NCBI RefSeq assembly: GCF_001571045.1
Contig: NZ_BCSV01000001.1
Location: 372,001 to 436,000 of the forward strand
From: Curtobacterium ammoniigenes NBRC 101786
Lineage (GTDB): Bacteria > Actinomycetota > Actinomycetes > Actinomycetales > Microbacteriaceae
Length of the DNA: 64,000 nucleotides
Direction: 5' to 3'
Below are positions 1-8,643 of this stretch, piece by piece. Within the stretch, counting starts at the first letter, position 1. Each line of letters starts with the position of its first letter. A program made the translations under genes and the position numbers. The notes below the pieces were generated by a model that did no database searches, was not told the DNA's origin, and was given only the letters and a program-made list of their open reading frames with translations.

Positions 1-372
1 TACTTCTACGCGCACGAAGGGATCGAGCTGGCGTGGCGCGTCTGGGACGCGGGTCGTCGGGCCTGGTATGACGGCGGGCTCGTCGCCCACCACCCGGCGG
101 TGAGCCCCACGCGACATGCCTCGTACATCCGGCTGAACGCTCGGAACAGGGTATGGCTCGCGCGCCGGAACCTTCCGGCGGCACTGCGTCCGATCTACGT
201 GGCAAGCTGGGCGACGGTGCAGTTGGTGCGGTGGTGGCGACACCCGGCTCGATTGATCGTCTGGTGGCGGGGCCTGCTGGAGGGATTCCGCACTGACTGC
301 GGCGATTCGCGCGTCATGGCGTGGCTCACCATTGCGCGGATGGCCCTGGCCGGTCGGCCGCCAGTGATCTAG
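1..372 (+). CDS. Family 2 glycosyltransferase, C-terminal part (5' end outside window)
   Basis: Only the last 123 codons are present; the reading frame is open from base 1 to the TAG at 370-372. The visible part has the pattern of the end of the GT-A fold in family 2 (rhamnosyltransferase-like) enzymes: an acidic His/Glu stretch followed by WRVWDAGRRAWYDGG and a histidine pair (AHHP), then an Arg/Asn-rich segment and a hydrophobic, membrane-associating tail. Such enzymes move a sugar from a nucleotide sugar to a lipid-linked acceptor at the inner face of the membrane. It converges on the exporter genes at 392-3057, which suits a cell-wall or capsular glycan locus. The donor and acceptor cannot be told from this fragment. 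Confidence 0.75.
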   Translation, partial: YFYAHEGIELAWRVWDAGRRAWYDGGLVAHHPAVSPTRHASYIRLNARNRVWLARRNLPAALRPIYVASWATVQLVRWWRHPARLIVWWRGLLEGFRTDCGDSRVMAWLTIARMALAGRPPVI

Positions 373-391
373 TCGGACCGCGACGCACCAG

Positions 392-685
392 TCACGCCAT
401 CGGACTCAGGTTCAGACGCCACAGGTATTCGGCATCGTTCGGACGCCGCCACCGAACGACGAGGATGCCGGTGTCGGTGTGGGAGGCGCCGAAGACCGCG
501 ATCGAGAGTTCGGCTCCCGGCGCGAGGCATCGGACGGCGAGCGGGGGCGCGTAGCCATTGCCCAGATGCGTCAAGCTGATCGCGCGGACCGGCTCAGTGC
601 TCATGTTGCGAAGCCGGTACAGGCGCGGCGCAGCGGAGCGGTCGACGACGAATGGGACGGAATACGCGGGTTCGGTGCTGAGCAT
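392..685 (-). CDS. Small hypothetical protein downstream of polysaccharide exporter
   Basis: A 97-residue protein that I do not recognise. It begins MLSTEPAYSVPFVV and contains beta-like hydrophobic alternation (LAVRCLAPGAELSIAVFG) with no signal peptide, membrane segment or cysteine motif; it could be a small beta-sandwich. It lies 42 bases downstream of the exporter ATPase on the same strand and could be the last gene of that operon. No clear Shine-Dalgarno site precedes the ATG at 685; an internal ATG at codon 28 (MSTEPVRAIS) is an alternative start. Coding is supported by strong G/C third-position bias, but the product is unknown. Confidence 0.5.
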   Translation of the reverse strand: MLSTEPAYSVPFVVDRSAAPRLYRLRNMSTEPVRAISLTHLGNGYAPPLAVRCLAPGAELSIAVFGASHTDTGILVVRWRRPNDAEYLWRLNLSPMA

Positions 686-727
686 GCGCTCAGGATAGGA
701 GGGGCTACCGACGCCGGGCGGGATGCA

Positions 728-1504
728 TCAGGTCGGGTAGTCGCTGGCGTAGCGATCGAGCGCGTCCCCGATCGAGCCGTCGAACTGCAGCGTCCCGCGG
801 TCCAGGTAGATCCCGCGCTCACAGAAGCGGCGCAGGTCGTTCTCGTTGTGCGACACGAAGAACAGGGTCCGGCCGTCGGCGAGCATCGCGTCGATTCGGC
901 GGTAGCACTTCTCGCGGAAGCGCTTGTCGCCGACGGCGAGGACCTCGTCGACGAGAAGGATCGGCTCATCGAGACGGGCGATCACGGAAAACGCGATGCG
1001 CACCTGCATGCCGCTGGAGAGGTGCTTGTACGGGGTGTCGATGAAGTCCTCGAGCTCCGCGAACGCGATGATCTCGTCGAAGCTCTCCTGGATCTGCGAT
1101 CGAGGCATGCCGTGCAAGCCGGCGGTCAGGTAGACGTTCTCGCGCACCGTCAGGTCGTTGACGAAGCCGCCGGTGATCTCGATGAGCGGTGCGACGCCGC
1201 CACGCACTCCGACGCGGCCCTCGTCGGGGAGCATCACCTGCGCCACCAGCTTCAAGAGCGTGGATTTCCCTTGACCATTCCGTCCGACCACTCCGATCGC
1301 TTCCCCGGGGCGCACGTCGAAGGAGACACCTCGCAGCGCCCAGAACTCATCCGCAGGGCGACGGCGCTGGGCGGACGAGAACAGATCTTTGAACGATCGC
1401 TTCGCCTTCCGGTTGCGCTTGAACCGGATGCCGGCGTTCTCGACGACGATGACGGGAGACGCGGCATGATCGACCGGATGCCGCACACTGATGCTGTCGG
1501 TCAT
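728..1504 (-). CDS. ABC transporter ATPase, polysaccharide/teichoic acid export (Wzt/TagH type)
   Basis: A 258-residue nucleotide-binding subunit that would drive export of a lipid-linked surface glycan through the permease encoded just upstream. Walker A is GRNGQGKST (residues 74-82), the ABC signature LSSGM (162-166) and Walker B ILLVDE (182-187), followed by the switch histidine in FVSHNEND. The basic stretch before the first beta strand (RFKRNRKAKRSFKDL) and the VLAVGD sequence after Walker B are typical of the TagH/Wzt subfamily. It lacks the long C-terminal carbohydrate-binding domain of Wzt proteins, so it is the short form. I choose the ATG at 1504, which overlaps the permease stop as TGATG; a GTG one codon upstream is equally possible. 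Confidence 0.9.
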   Translation of the reverse strand: MTDSISVRHPVDHAASPVIVVENAGIRFKRNRKAKRSFKDLFSSAQRRRPADEFWALRGVSFDVRPGEAIGVVGRNGQGKSTLLKLVAQVMLPDEGRVGVRGGVAPLIEITGGFVNDLTVRENVYLTAGLHGMPRSQIQESFDEIIAFAELEDFIDTPYKHLSSGMQVRIAFSVIARLDEPILLVDEVLAVGDKRFREKCYRRIDAMLADGRTLFFVSHNENDLRRFCERGIYLDRGTLQFDGSIGDALDRYASDYPT

Positions 1505-2325
1505 CACAGTTCCTTCAGGACGCGACGTTCGGAGCGGCGGAACACGGCGACGCCGATCGCGAGAACGACCAAGGTGACGATCGCGGCGGCGATCACCTCG
1601 TGCAGGTCGAGCTGTTTCGGGAAGAAAGCCGCGCGATACATGCCGATGATCCCCGCGAGCGGATTCAGCGCGAAGACGTCGTGCACGCCATGCGAGAGCG
1701 CGAGGGGCGAGTAGACGATCGGGCTCGCGTAGAACGCGAATCGCAGAATGAGCTTCACGGCGCGCTCGAGGTCACGGAAGAACACGACGAGCGGCGCGAT
1801 GATCAACCCGAGGCCGTAGATCAGCGCTCCTTCCATGATCACGGCGAGCGGGAAATACACCACCTGCCAGTGGAGGTGGGCTCCGGAGAAGATCGCGAAG
1901 AGCGCGAGCACGGGGATGCTGAGGAGGAACTCGATCCCTTTCGACAGATCGATCCGCGCGACCCAGATGGAGCGCGGGATCGTCGTCGAGCGGATGAGCC
2001 GCGCTTCGCTGGTGAACGCGCGCGTCGAGTCCGAGACGGCGCCCGTGAACCACATCCACGGCAGCAACGCAGTGAGCAGGAACGTGATGTACGGATCCTC
2101 GCCCGCGCCGCCGCGGTGGAAGATCTTCGTGAACACGAACCAGTAGATCAGGGACATCAGGAGCGGATCGAGGATCGACCAGATGTAGCCGAGCGCGGAC
2201 GTCGAATACCGGACGCGGAGATCGCGCGAGGTCAGCAACCACAGTGCGTTGCGGTAGCGGGCGGTTGCGCTCCGAGAGGTGCTGTAGACCGCGGACTTCG
2301 GCGGTGTCGCGGTGGTGCTCGTCAT
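1504..2325 (-). CDS. ABC-2 type permease, polysaccharide export (Wzm/TagG type)
   Basis: A 273-residue membrane protein with about six hydrophobic segments and the ABC-2 features of TagG/Wzm permeases: an N-terminal LLTSRDLRVRYSTSALGY amphipathic motif, then YIWSILDPLLMSLIYWFVF as the first membrane segment. It forms the channel for a lipid-linked cell-surface polymer with the ATPase that follows. Its ATG is preceded by a good Shine-Dalgarno (GAGGAACGA), but that site is inside a perfect 12-bp hairpin (2325-2355), so expression is probably tied to translation of the upstream nucleotidyltransferase. The stop overlaps the ATPase start. The substrate is not shown by the sequence. Confidence 0.9.
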   Translation of the reverse strand: MTSTTATPPKSAVYSTSRSATARYRNALWLLTSRDLRVRYSTSALGYIWSILDPLLMSLIYWFVFTKIFHRGGAGEDPYITFLLTALLPWMWFTGAVSDSTRAFTSEARLIRSTTIPRSIWVARIDLSKGIEFLLSIPVLALFAIFSGAHLHWQVVYFPLAVIMEGALIYGLGLIIAPLVVFFRDLERAVKLILRFAFYASPIVYSPLALSHGVHDVFALNPLAGIIGMYRAAFFPKQLDLHEVIAAAIVTLVVLAIGVAVFRRSERRVLKEL

Positions 2326-2355
2326 TCGTTCCTCGGCGTCCGGCCGAGGAACGAA
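2325..2355 (-). promoter_or_regulatory. Hairpin that covers the permease ribosome-binding site
   Basis: Perfect inverted repeat TTCGTTCCTCGG (2325-2336) / CCGAGGAACGAA (2344-2355) with a 7-base loop, within the 36-base gap between the nucleotidyltransferase stop and the permease ATG. On the transcribed (minus) strand the 3' arm contains the GAGGAACGA Shine-Dalgarno and reaches the A of the start codon. The 5' arm begins about 7 bases after the upstream stop codon, so a terminating ribosome could melt it. It has no T-tract, so translational coupling is a better guess than termination. Confidence 0.7.
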
Positions 2356-2361
2356 CCACTG

Positions 2362-3057
2362 TTACCTGAACAGCGCGTTGGCGCGGTCCAGATCCTCGGC
2401 GAAGTCGATCTCGACCGCATAGAGGTCAGAGATGTCAACGGGCGTCCAGCGTAACCCGTCTTCGTGGATCGCCGCCTCGATCCCGCCTTCGAAGTACTCC
2501 TGGTCGGGAACCTTCGCGAGATGGCGGATGAGCGCAGCCTTGTCAGCGCTCGAGACGTAGTTGATCCCGACTGCTTCGCCGAGCGCATTCGTGACCTGCT
2601 TTGAGAGCTGGTCGATACACCCCGCTGCGTCGACGGTGTACTTGACCTCCTCGTCAGACACCTTCTCGGTGTTGACGCTCACGAACGAGCGGTCGAGGTC
2701 GATCATGTCCGCGGCACGGACGAGCGCGCGCGGATCGAAGACGACGTCACCGTTCATCCAGAGCACACCGCTCTTGCCGGTCGCCTTCAGCGCGCGCAGC
2801 AGGCTCTTGGAGGTGTTCGTCGAGTCGTAGGACTCGTTGTACACGAAGTTCGCGTCGGGGAACGCCTCGACGATGTGCTCGGACTTGTACCCGACCACGA
2901 CAGTCACTCGCGCCGCCGAACCGAACGCGGCCGCGATGTTGTCGAACTGCTGCTGCATGATGGTGCGACCGTCGCTGAGCTCGGTCAGCGGCTTCGGGAG
3001 GCTCCGGCCGAGACGGCTTCCCATTCCTGCGGCGAGAATTACGATCTGCGTAGTCAT
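2362..3057 (-). CDS. Nucleotidyltransferase (LicC/sugar-nucleotidyltransferase-like)
   Basis: A 231-residue enzyme of the NTP-transferase family that activates a sugar phosphate or phosphocholine-like substrate as a CDP- or UDP-linked donor. The diagnostic start is VILAAGMGSRLGRSLPKPL, the nucleotide-binding loop with its lysine; WMNGDVVFDP carries the metal-binding Asp. Its length and the DLDRANALFR end resemble LicC-like CTP:phosphocholine cytidylyltransferases, but close relatives act on other substrates. It is the first gene of the reverse-strand exporter set and so probably supplies the activated unit for the exported glycan. The ATG has an AAAGGA Shine-Dalgarno at good spacing. Confidence 0.8.
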   Translation of the reverse strand: MTTQIVILAAGMGSRLGRSLPKPLTELSDGRTIMQQQFDNIAAAFGSAARVTVVVGYKSEHIVEAFPDANFVYNESYDSTNTSKSLLRALKATGKSGVLWMNGDVVFDPRALVRAADMIDLDRSFVSVNTEKVSDEEVKYTVDAAGCIDQLSKQVTNALGEAVGINYVSSADKAALIRHLAKVPDQEYFEGGIEAAIHEDGLRWTPVDISDLYAVEIDFAEDLDRANALFR

Positions 3058-3527
3058 GCGGGTTCCTTTCGACGGTCGGACCGAACACGGCCGGCGCGGA
3101 GCCGTACTCGCACCGTGCGACTCGCGTGCATGCTGTCGGCCGGCCCTCTGAAACTCCCGAGAATCAGTTCAGAAAGCGCGGGCTTCAGCAGGCGGATCGG
3201 CAAGCAATGCGGCGACGAATCCAGTGACGACGGGTTGAACACCCGGTCGCCGTTCGGTGAATTCTACGCCGGATCCCCGGATCGGGGTGTGAAACCGGAC
3301 ATTCGTCACGCAACCGTAACGACTGTCTCCTCCGGGCCATGGCCCTCCCGTCCGGACGAACCCCGCCCTGCCGCCGTCCAAGCTCGGGTGCCGTGGATAG
3401 GGTGGGGAGAACGGCGGAAGCACGCCCCAAGCGCGTCGGGGCCGCGCAGGGGCGATTCGGCCGAGCCGTGCGCGATCCCGCTGCACGCACATTGCGGCGC
3501 CCGCCGCACACGAGCACAAGGGGCGAA
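3058..3527. other. Intergenic region between divergent operons
   Basis: This 470-base gap separates the reverse-strand exporter genes from the forward ABC pair and must hold both promoters. I see no convincing -35/-10 pair. There is an imperfect dyad, TCTGAAACT (3147-3155) and AGTTCAGA (3166-3173), and a short CCCCG/CGGGG hairpin near 3276. No gene is supported: reading frames that cross it have poor protein character. Confidence 0.4.
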
Positions 3528-4562
3528 ATGACCGACGACGAGGCGCCTCCCGGCCAGGCCGAGAACGCGCGCGCCGGCTCGGAGGAGCAAGCCCTCCCTC
3601 CGCGCCCCGCACGCAGCCGGGCGCCGAGGGCTCCCCGCGTCAGCCGCACGCAGGCCGCAGGAGCGACGCGTGCTGACGTGGCGCCGACGACCGACGGCGA
3701 GGACGACCAGGCTCTGGCGTCCCCCTCGGCGGACGACACCGTCCCTGCACCGCGCAAGCGAACGGGGCGCTCTGCACCCCGGCGTCCGACTCGAGAACAA
3801 GAGCCGGTGGTCCTTCGAGCGGACGGGCTCACGAAGCGATACGGCACGACGCTCGCCGCGGACAGCATCGACCTCGAGATTCGGCGCGGATCCATCTACG
3901 GCATCGTCGGTCCGAACGGAGCGGGCAAGACGACGACCCTCTCGATGCTCACTGGGCTCCTGCGTCCCGATGCCGGCTCCGCGTTCGTTCTCGATCAGGA
4001 CGTCTGGACAGACCCGGTCGCCGCGAAACGCAGTCTCGGGATCCTGCCGGACCGTCTCCGACTGTTCGACCGGCTGACCGGCGTGCAACTCCTCACCTCC
4101 GCCGCTGTGCTGCACGGCGTCGACATCGCCACCGCACGCAGCCGAGCCGCCGACCTCGCGACCGCATTCGGTCTCGGCGATGCGCTCGGCCGGCCGGTGT
4201 CCGACTACTCGGTGGGCATGGCCAAGAAGATCGCGCTCGCGGCGACGCTGATCCACACACCTCGCGTGCTCGTGCTCGACGAACCCTTCGAGTCCATCGA
4301 CCCGGTCAGCCTGGTCGGAATCATCGAGATTCTCCGTCGGTATGTGCGGGGCGGCGGCACCGTCGTGCTGTCGAGCCACTCGATGGAGCTCGTGCAACGC
4401 ACATGCGACTCAGTCGCGGTCATCGTCGGCGGCCGGGTGCTCGCCGCCGGGACCATGGCCAAGGTGCGGGGTCGCAAGAGCCTCGAGGACAAGTTCGTCG
4501 AACTCGCCGGTGGTCTCGGCGCTGCGGAGAGCATGGAATGGTTGCACAGCTTCTCCGCCTGA
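3528..4562 (+). CDS. ABC transporter ATP-binding protein with disordered N-terminal extension
   Basis: A 344-residue ATPase. The first ~95 residues are rich in Ala, Pro, Glu and Arg and look disordered; the ABC domain follows, with Walker A GPNGAGKTT (residues 128-136), a degenerate signature YSVGMAKKIALA, Walker B VLVLDEPFE and the switch histidine in LSSHSMELV. The architecture is that of CcmA-type ATPases partnered with ABC-2 style exporters. I choose the ATG at 3528 because AAGGGGCGAA lies directly before it; the frame stays open further upstream but that part is not protein-like. The permease gene overlaps its 3' end. Substrate unknown. Confidence 0.88.
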   Translation: MTDDEAPPGQAENARAGSEEQALPPRPARSRAPRAPRVSRTQAAGATRADVAPTTDGEDDQALASPSADDTVPAPRKRTGRSAPRRPTREQEPVVLRADGLTKRYGTTLAADSIDLEIRRGSIYGIVGPNGAGKTTTLSMLTGLLRPDAGSAFVLDQDVWTDPVAAKRSLGILPDRLRLFDRLTGVQLLTSAAVLHGVDIATARSRAADLATAFGLGDALGRPVSDYSVGMAKKIALAATLIHTPRVLVLDEPFESIDPVSLVGIIEILRRYVRGGGTVVLSSHSMELVQRTCDSVAVIVGGRVLAAGTMAKVRGRKSLEDKFVELAGGLGAAESMEWLHSFSA

Positions 4563-6097
4563 GGGCCGCCATGCTCCTCGGTATCGTCCGGACCGACCCG
4601 GTCAGGGCGGTCGGTCGGAGCGTCGGACTGCTCGCATCGCTCGGCGCCTCGTTCGTCGTGGCGGTGGTCGTCGCGAACGTCGACACGACGACGCCGAGCG
4701 GCCGCGGCGTCATCGTCGCGGTGAGCGCGCTCATGCTGATTGCGTTCACCGTCGTCCCCGCCATCACGGGTGCTCGCGACGCAGTCGACCCTCTGCGCTT
4801 CCGGCAGTTCCCGCTGGGGCAGCGCGACGCGGCAGTCGGACTGCTTGCCGCCGGCGCGCTGAGCTGGCCGATGCTCTGCCTCCTCATCGTCGCCATCGGC
4901 GCCGCGGTCGGGCTCGGGAGCACCACCGGTGCAGCGACGGCTGCGGTGATCAGCGTCGTGCTGGTCGTCGTGCAGGCGACGGCGTTCGGTCGTGTCGCGG
5001 TGAGTGCGACCACGCTGCGCACGGAGACGCGATGGACACGCGCAGCGCAATGGGGAATCGCGATCGTCCTCGCGGCGCTCGCTGCCGTCGCCGTGCCGTT
5101 GCTGATGGTCGGCATGCGCGGAGGCTCCGGCGCCGCCGGGATCGGAGCCGTCCTCGGCTGGACGCCGTGGGGGAGCGCGGCCGCGTTCACCGCGAGCGTC
5201 GAAGCGGGTCATGCCGGAGCGGCCGTCGGGCAGCTGATCGAATCGCTCGCCGTCACGGCAGCGCTGCTCGCGACCTGGTGGGTGCAAGCGGGGCGTGCGC
5301 TCGAGGCGACGCCGCCCTCGCCGACCGGGACGCGCCTCCAGATCGGCGGATTGTTCCGGATGGTCGGACGCACCTCGGTCGGCGCGATCGCTGCCCGGTC
5401 GTTCGTCTACTGGGGTCGCGACCCGCGGTATCGCGCGTCGTATCTGGTGCTCCTTGTCGTGCCCATCGTCGTCATCCCACTGGGTGTCGCGGGGATGCCA
5501 TGGCGCTTCGCCGCCCTGGTACCGCTGCCCGTGATGGCGCTTATCGCCGGATTCCTGCCGCACAACGACGTCGCGCTCGACGGAACGGCCCTCTGGATGC
5601 ACGTCGCAGCGGGTGTGCGCGGCTGGGCTGATCGCCTGGGCCGGATCATGCCGATGCTCGTGGTCGGCCTTCCGGGCGTCGTCGTCGGCGCGCTCGTCGT
5701 TGCGGGGCTGTGGGCCCCGTCAGGGACCCTTGCGCCAGAGCTTGCGGCCTCGATCTGCCTGCTCCTGACCGGCACCGGGCTCTCGAGCGTCGCGTCGGCA
5801 CTGCTGCCCTACCCCGCGGTCCGCCCGGGCGATCGGCCGTTCCAGCAGCCGCAGTCGCTCGGCTCGCATGCGGTGCTCGCCCAAGTGCTCACGCTCGCAC
5901 CAACCCTCGCCTTGAGCGCTCCGACGATCGTCCTCGGCGTCATCGCCATCGTGACCCGCGACCCAGCGACCGCCGCTCACGCACTGCTCGTCGGCATCGG
6001 GACCGGCGTCCTCGTCCTCGTCCTCGGCGTGCTCGGTGGCGGGTGGGCGTTCGATCGACGCGGTCCGGCCCTGCTCCAGGCCGTTCAGCGCTTCTGA
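4538..6097 (+). CDS. Large ABC exporter permease
   Basis: A 519-residue integral membrane protein with a dozen or so hydrophobic segments, no cytoplasmic domain of note, and high Ala/Val/Gly content. It is the expected partner of the ATPase encoded immediately upstream, whose last 25 bases it overlaps if the ATG at 4538 (MVAQLLRLRAAMLLGIV) is used. That start is preferred because the amphipathic QLLRLRA stretch is typical of this permease type; the ATG at 4571 is the alternative. The pair looks like an exporter of unknown cargo common in Microbacteriaceae and not linked to an obvious biosynthetic gene here. Confidence 0.8.
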   Translation: MVAQLLRLRAAMLLGIVRTDPVRAVGRSVGLLASLGASFVVAVVVANVDTTTPSGRGVIVAVSALMLIAFTVVPAITGARDAVDPLRFRQFPLGQRDAAVGLLAAGALSWPMLCLLIVAIGAAVGLGSTTGAATAAVISVVLVVVQATAFGRVAVSATTLRTETRWTRAAQWGIAIVLAALAAVAVPLLMVGMRGGSGAAGIGAVLGWTPWGSAAAFTASVEAGHAGAAVGQLIESLAVTAALLATWWVQAGRALEATPPSPTGTRLQIGGLFRMVGRTSVGAIAARSFVYWGRDPRYRASYLVLLVVPIVVIPLGVAGMPWRFAALVPLPVMALIAGFLPHNDVALDGTALWMHVAAGVRGWADRLGRIMPMLVVGLPGVVVGALVVAGLWAPSGTLAPELAASICLLLTGTGLSSVASALLPYPAVRPGDRPFQQPQSLGSHAVLAQVLTLAPTLALSAPTIVLGVIAIVTRDPATAAHALLVGIGTGVLVLVLGVLGGGWAFDRRGPALLQAVQRF

Positions 6098-6102
6098 GCG
6101 GA

Positions 6103-6122
6103 GCGGGACCTATTCGTCCCGC
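6103..6122. terminator. Bidirectional hairpin between convergent genes
   Basis: Perfect stem GCGGGAC (6103-6109) / GTCCCGC (6116-6122) with a 6-base loop, lying 5 bases after the permease stop and overlapping the 3' end of the DUF3039 gene. Its position between converging genes suggests a shared terminator. There is no long T-run on either side, as is common in high-GC actinobacteria. Confidence 0.55.
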
Positions 6123-6370
6123 ATGCGTTCGTAGATCGCCTTGCAATCGGGGCACACCGGGAACTTCTCGGGGTCGCGCCCCGGGATCCACTTCTTGCCG
6201 CAGAGCGCCCGCACCGGCTTGCCCGTCATGGCCGATTCCAGGATCTGCTCCTTGCGCACGTAGTGCGAGAACCGTTCGTGATCGCCCGGCTCGACGGTCT
6301 CCTCTTCGAGCAGCCGCTCGAGTTCGCGGTCCATGACATCGGTTCCGCCCACCGGCTCCGTCGTGCTCAT
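6110..6370 (-). CDS. DUF3039 family small protein, probably zinc-binding
   Basis: An 86-residue protein of the actinobacterial DUF3039 family. It has an acidic N-terminal half (MDRELERLLEEETVEPGDHERF) and a C-terminal knuckle with ALCGKKWIPGRDPEKFPVCPDC, giving three cysteines (C, CxxC) that could bind zinc with a histidine. The function is unknown; the family is widely conserved as a single gene. The ATG at 6370 is chosen; an ATG 11 codons upstream would reach the pncB stop region. It follows pncB on the same strand with a 29-base gap and may be cotranscribed. Confidence 0.8.
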   Translation of the reverse strand: MSTTEPVGGTDVMDRELERLLEEETVEPGDHERFSHYVRKEQILESAMTGKPVRALCGKKWIPGRDPEKFPVCPDCKAIYERMRDE

Positions 6371-6399
6371 GACCCCAGCGTACGACTCGACCGGTCCGA

Positions 6400-7707
6400 T
6401 CACACGACCAGCGTGGGGATGGCCGGATCGCCGCGACCGATCCGCTCAGCATCGGCCGGCAACTCCTGTTTGGCCCCCCGATGGTGCCGCCGTGCCGCCT
6501 GCACCCCGTCGGTACCGAGCCACCGCGGGTCGACCTCGCCGTGCTCCGCGACGCCGACGAGCAGCGGCCGCTCGTCGATGACCGACGTGGGCTCCACGCG
6601 GATCACCTCCGCGATCGCCGCACCGCCGCTGAGACGACGACCGGCCCATTTGCGGCCTCCGATCGTGGCCTTGTCCACCGACTTCTTCGCCACCGGCTCG
6701 AGATCACCCGCAGCGGACTCGCGCGCGACGAGCTTGAACACCATTCCCGCGGCGGGATGGCCGGAGCCCGATACCACCGAGGTTCCGACGCCGTACGCGT
6801 CGACCGGCGCTCCGCGGAGCGCAGCGATCGTGAACTCGTCGAGGTCGTTCGTCACGGTGATCGTCGTCCCCCGTGCGCCGAGCGCATCGAGCTGCGAACG
6901 CACTGCGCGGACGACGCTCGGAAGGTCGCCGCTGTCGATCCGGACGCCCCCGAGCACTCCGTCGGTCAGGCGGACGGCAGTGTCAACAGCCCTGGCGATG
7001 TCATAGGTGTCCACTAACAGCGTCGTGCCGGTGCCGAGTGCGGCGAGCTGTGATCGGAACGCCTCCTCCTCGGAGGCGTGCAGCAGTGTGAACGCATGGG
7101 CGGCGGTCCCCATGGTCGGGATGCCCCACGTGCGCCCGGCCTCGAGGTTGCTCGTCGCGCCGAACCCCGCGATGTAGGCAGCTCGGGCCGCGGCGACGGC
7201 GCTCCACTCGCCGGTCCGTCGGGAGCCCATCTCGGCAACAGGTCGTCCGTCGGCCGCCGAGACCATCCGCGCGGCAGCCGATGCGACCGCCGAGTCCGCG
7301 TTCAGGATGCTGAGCGCGAGCGTTTCAAGCACGACCGACTCGGCGAACGACCCCTCGATCTGGAGGACCGGCGAATTCGGGAAATACATCTCGCCTTCCC
7401 GGTACGCGCGAATCGTGCCGCGGAACCGGTACTCCTCGAGCCACCGTGCCGTCGCCGCGTCGACGACGCCCCGGTCGCGCAGGAATCCGATCTCCTCGTC
7501 GCCGAAGCGGAAATCCTTGAGCGCGCCCAAGAACCGCCCCAGTCCCGCCGCGACCCCGTAGCGGCGTCCGTCGGGGAGACGGCGCGCGAACACCTCGAAC
7601 ACGCATCGTCGGTCCGCAGTGCCGTCCTTCAAGGCCGCATCGACCATGGTGAGCTCGTACTGGTCCGTCAGGAGGGCGGTGGTCACTCCTGGGAGCGTAG
7701 TCGGCAC
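6400..7707 (-). CDS. pncB: Nicotinate phosphoribosyltransferase
   Basis: A 435-residue enzyme of NAD salvage that joins nicotinate to PRPP to give nicotinate mononucleotide, with ATP hydrolysis. Family marks are [19 protein letters not shown] near the N-terminus, the [29 protein letters not shown] segment with the autophosphorylated-His region replaced in the usual actinobacterial way, VDTYD, and GVRIDSGDL binding the phosphoribosyl group. The GTG at 7707 has GGAGGT ten bases upstream; the GTG at 7686, directly before [11 protein letters not shown], is a possible shorter start. It diverges from murI across 46 bases. Confidence 0.93.
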   Translation of the reverse strand: MPTTLPGVTTALLTDQYELTMVDAALKDGTADRRCVFEVFARRLPDGRRYGVAAGLGRFLGALKDFRFGDEEIGFLRDRGVVDAATARWLEEYRFRGTIRAYREGEMYFPNSPVLQIEGSFAESVVLETLALSILNADSAVASAAARMVSAADGRPVAEMGSRRTGEWSAVAAARAAYIAGFGATSNLEAGRTWGIPTMGTAAHAFTLLHASEEEAFRSQLAALGTGTTLLVDTYDIARAVDTAVRLTDGVLGGVRIDSGDLPSVVRAVRSQLDALGARGTTITVTNDLDEFTIAALRGAPVDAYGVGTSVVSGSGHPAAGMVFKLVARESAAGDLEPVAKKSVDKATIGGRKWAGRRLSGGAAIAEVIRVEPTSVIDERPLLVGVAEHGEVDPRWLGTDGVQAARRHHRGAKQELPADAERIGRGDPAIPTLVV

Positions 7708-7753
7708 GCCCGCGCCGACCTCCGTGCAGGCTCGGACTGGTTAGGGTTGCACT

Positions 7754-8590
7754 GTGACGAGCGCGCCGATCGGAGTCTTCGACAGCGGTGTCGGAGGACT
7801 CACCGTCGCGCGCGCCATCATCGACCAGCTCCCGAGAGAGAGCATTCGCTACGTCGGCGACACGGCGCACTCGCCATACGGCCCGAAGCCGATCGCCGAC
7901 GTCCGCCGATATGCGCTCGCCGTCATGGACGACCTCGTCGATCAGGGTGTCAAGACCCTCGTGATCGCCTGCAACACGGCCTCCTCCGCGGTCCTCCGCG
8001 ACGCGCGCGAACGGTACGAACGTGCGGCGGGCATCCCCGTCATCGAAGTCATCCAGCCAGCGGTTCGCGCCGCAATGCAGCAGACCCGCTCTCGACGCAT
8101 CGGGGTGATCGGCACGGAGGGAACCATCGCCTCCCGGTCGTACGAGGATGCGTTCGCCGCGGCGAACGACGTCACGCTGACGCTTGCCGCCTGCCCCCGC
8201 TTCGTCGAGTTCGTCGAGGCCGGGGACACCGCGAGTCCCGCGCTGCGAGCGGCGGCCGAGGAGTATCTCGAGCCGATCCGACGCGCGGACGTGGACACCT
8301 TGATCCTCGGGTGCACGCACTACCCGCTCATGTCCGCGGCGATCCAGTACGTCGTCGGCCCCGATGTCACGCTCGTCTCCAGCGCAGAGGAGACCGCGAG
8401 CGACGTCTATCGGCGTCTCATCGAGCACGGCCTCGAACGCGTCGACGCGCGGCCGCCGACCTACACATTCGAGGCGACCGGACTCGATCAGGCCGGCTTC
8501 AAGGCGCTCGCCCGACGCTTCCTCGGCCCCGAGGTCGCGTCGGTCGGACACCTGCAAACCGGCGTCATCGCTCTCCCCGCCGACGCCTGA
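7754..8590 (+). CDS. murI: Glutamate racemase
   Basis: A 278-residue cofactor-independent racemase that makes D-glutamate for peptidoglycan. Both catalytic cysteines are present, in IACNTASSA and LGCTHYPLM, with the N-terminal [12 protein letters not shown] and [11 protein letters not shown] substrate-binding motifs. The start is GTG, as the motif FDSGVGG begins seven residues later, the normal distance. It leads a run with rph and rdgB, a gene order (murI-rph-rdgB) widely conserved in actinobacteria. Confidence 0.96.
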   Translation: MTSAPIGVFDSGVGGLTVARAIIDQLPRESIRYVGDTAHSPYGPKPIADVRRYALAVMDDLVDQGVKTLVIACNTASSAVLRDARERYERAAGIPVIEVIQPAVRAAMQQTRSRRIGVIGTEGTIASRSYEDAFAAANDVTLTLAACPRFVEFVEAGDTASPALRAAAEEYLEPIRRADVDTLILGCTHYPLMSAAIQYVVGPDVTLVSSAEETASDVYRRLIEHGLERVDARPPTYTFEATGLDQAGFKALARRFLGPEVASVGHLQTGVIALPADA

Positions 8591-8643
8591 CGGGCGCAAT
8601 GACCACCTCCGGACCGTTCCGAAACGACGAAAGCAGCACGACA

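Noticed and set aside
479-1714. A 411-codon forward frame antisense to the exporter genes
   Set aside because: It runs opposite to clear ABC transporter genes and has Arg/Asp/Glu/His-heavy sequence typical of antisense frames in GC-rich DNA.
4205-5602. A 465-codon reverse frame opposite the ABC permease
   Set aside because: It is antisense to a convincing membrane protein, and its His/Arg/Asp-rich composition is a shadow of the permease codons.
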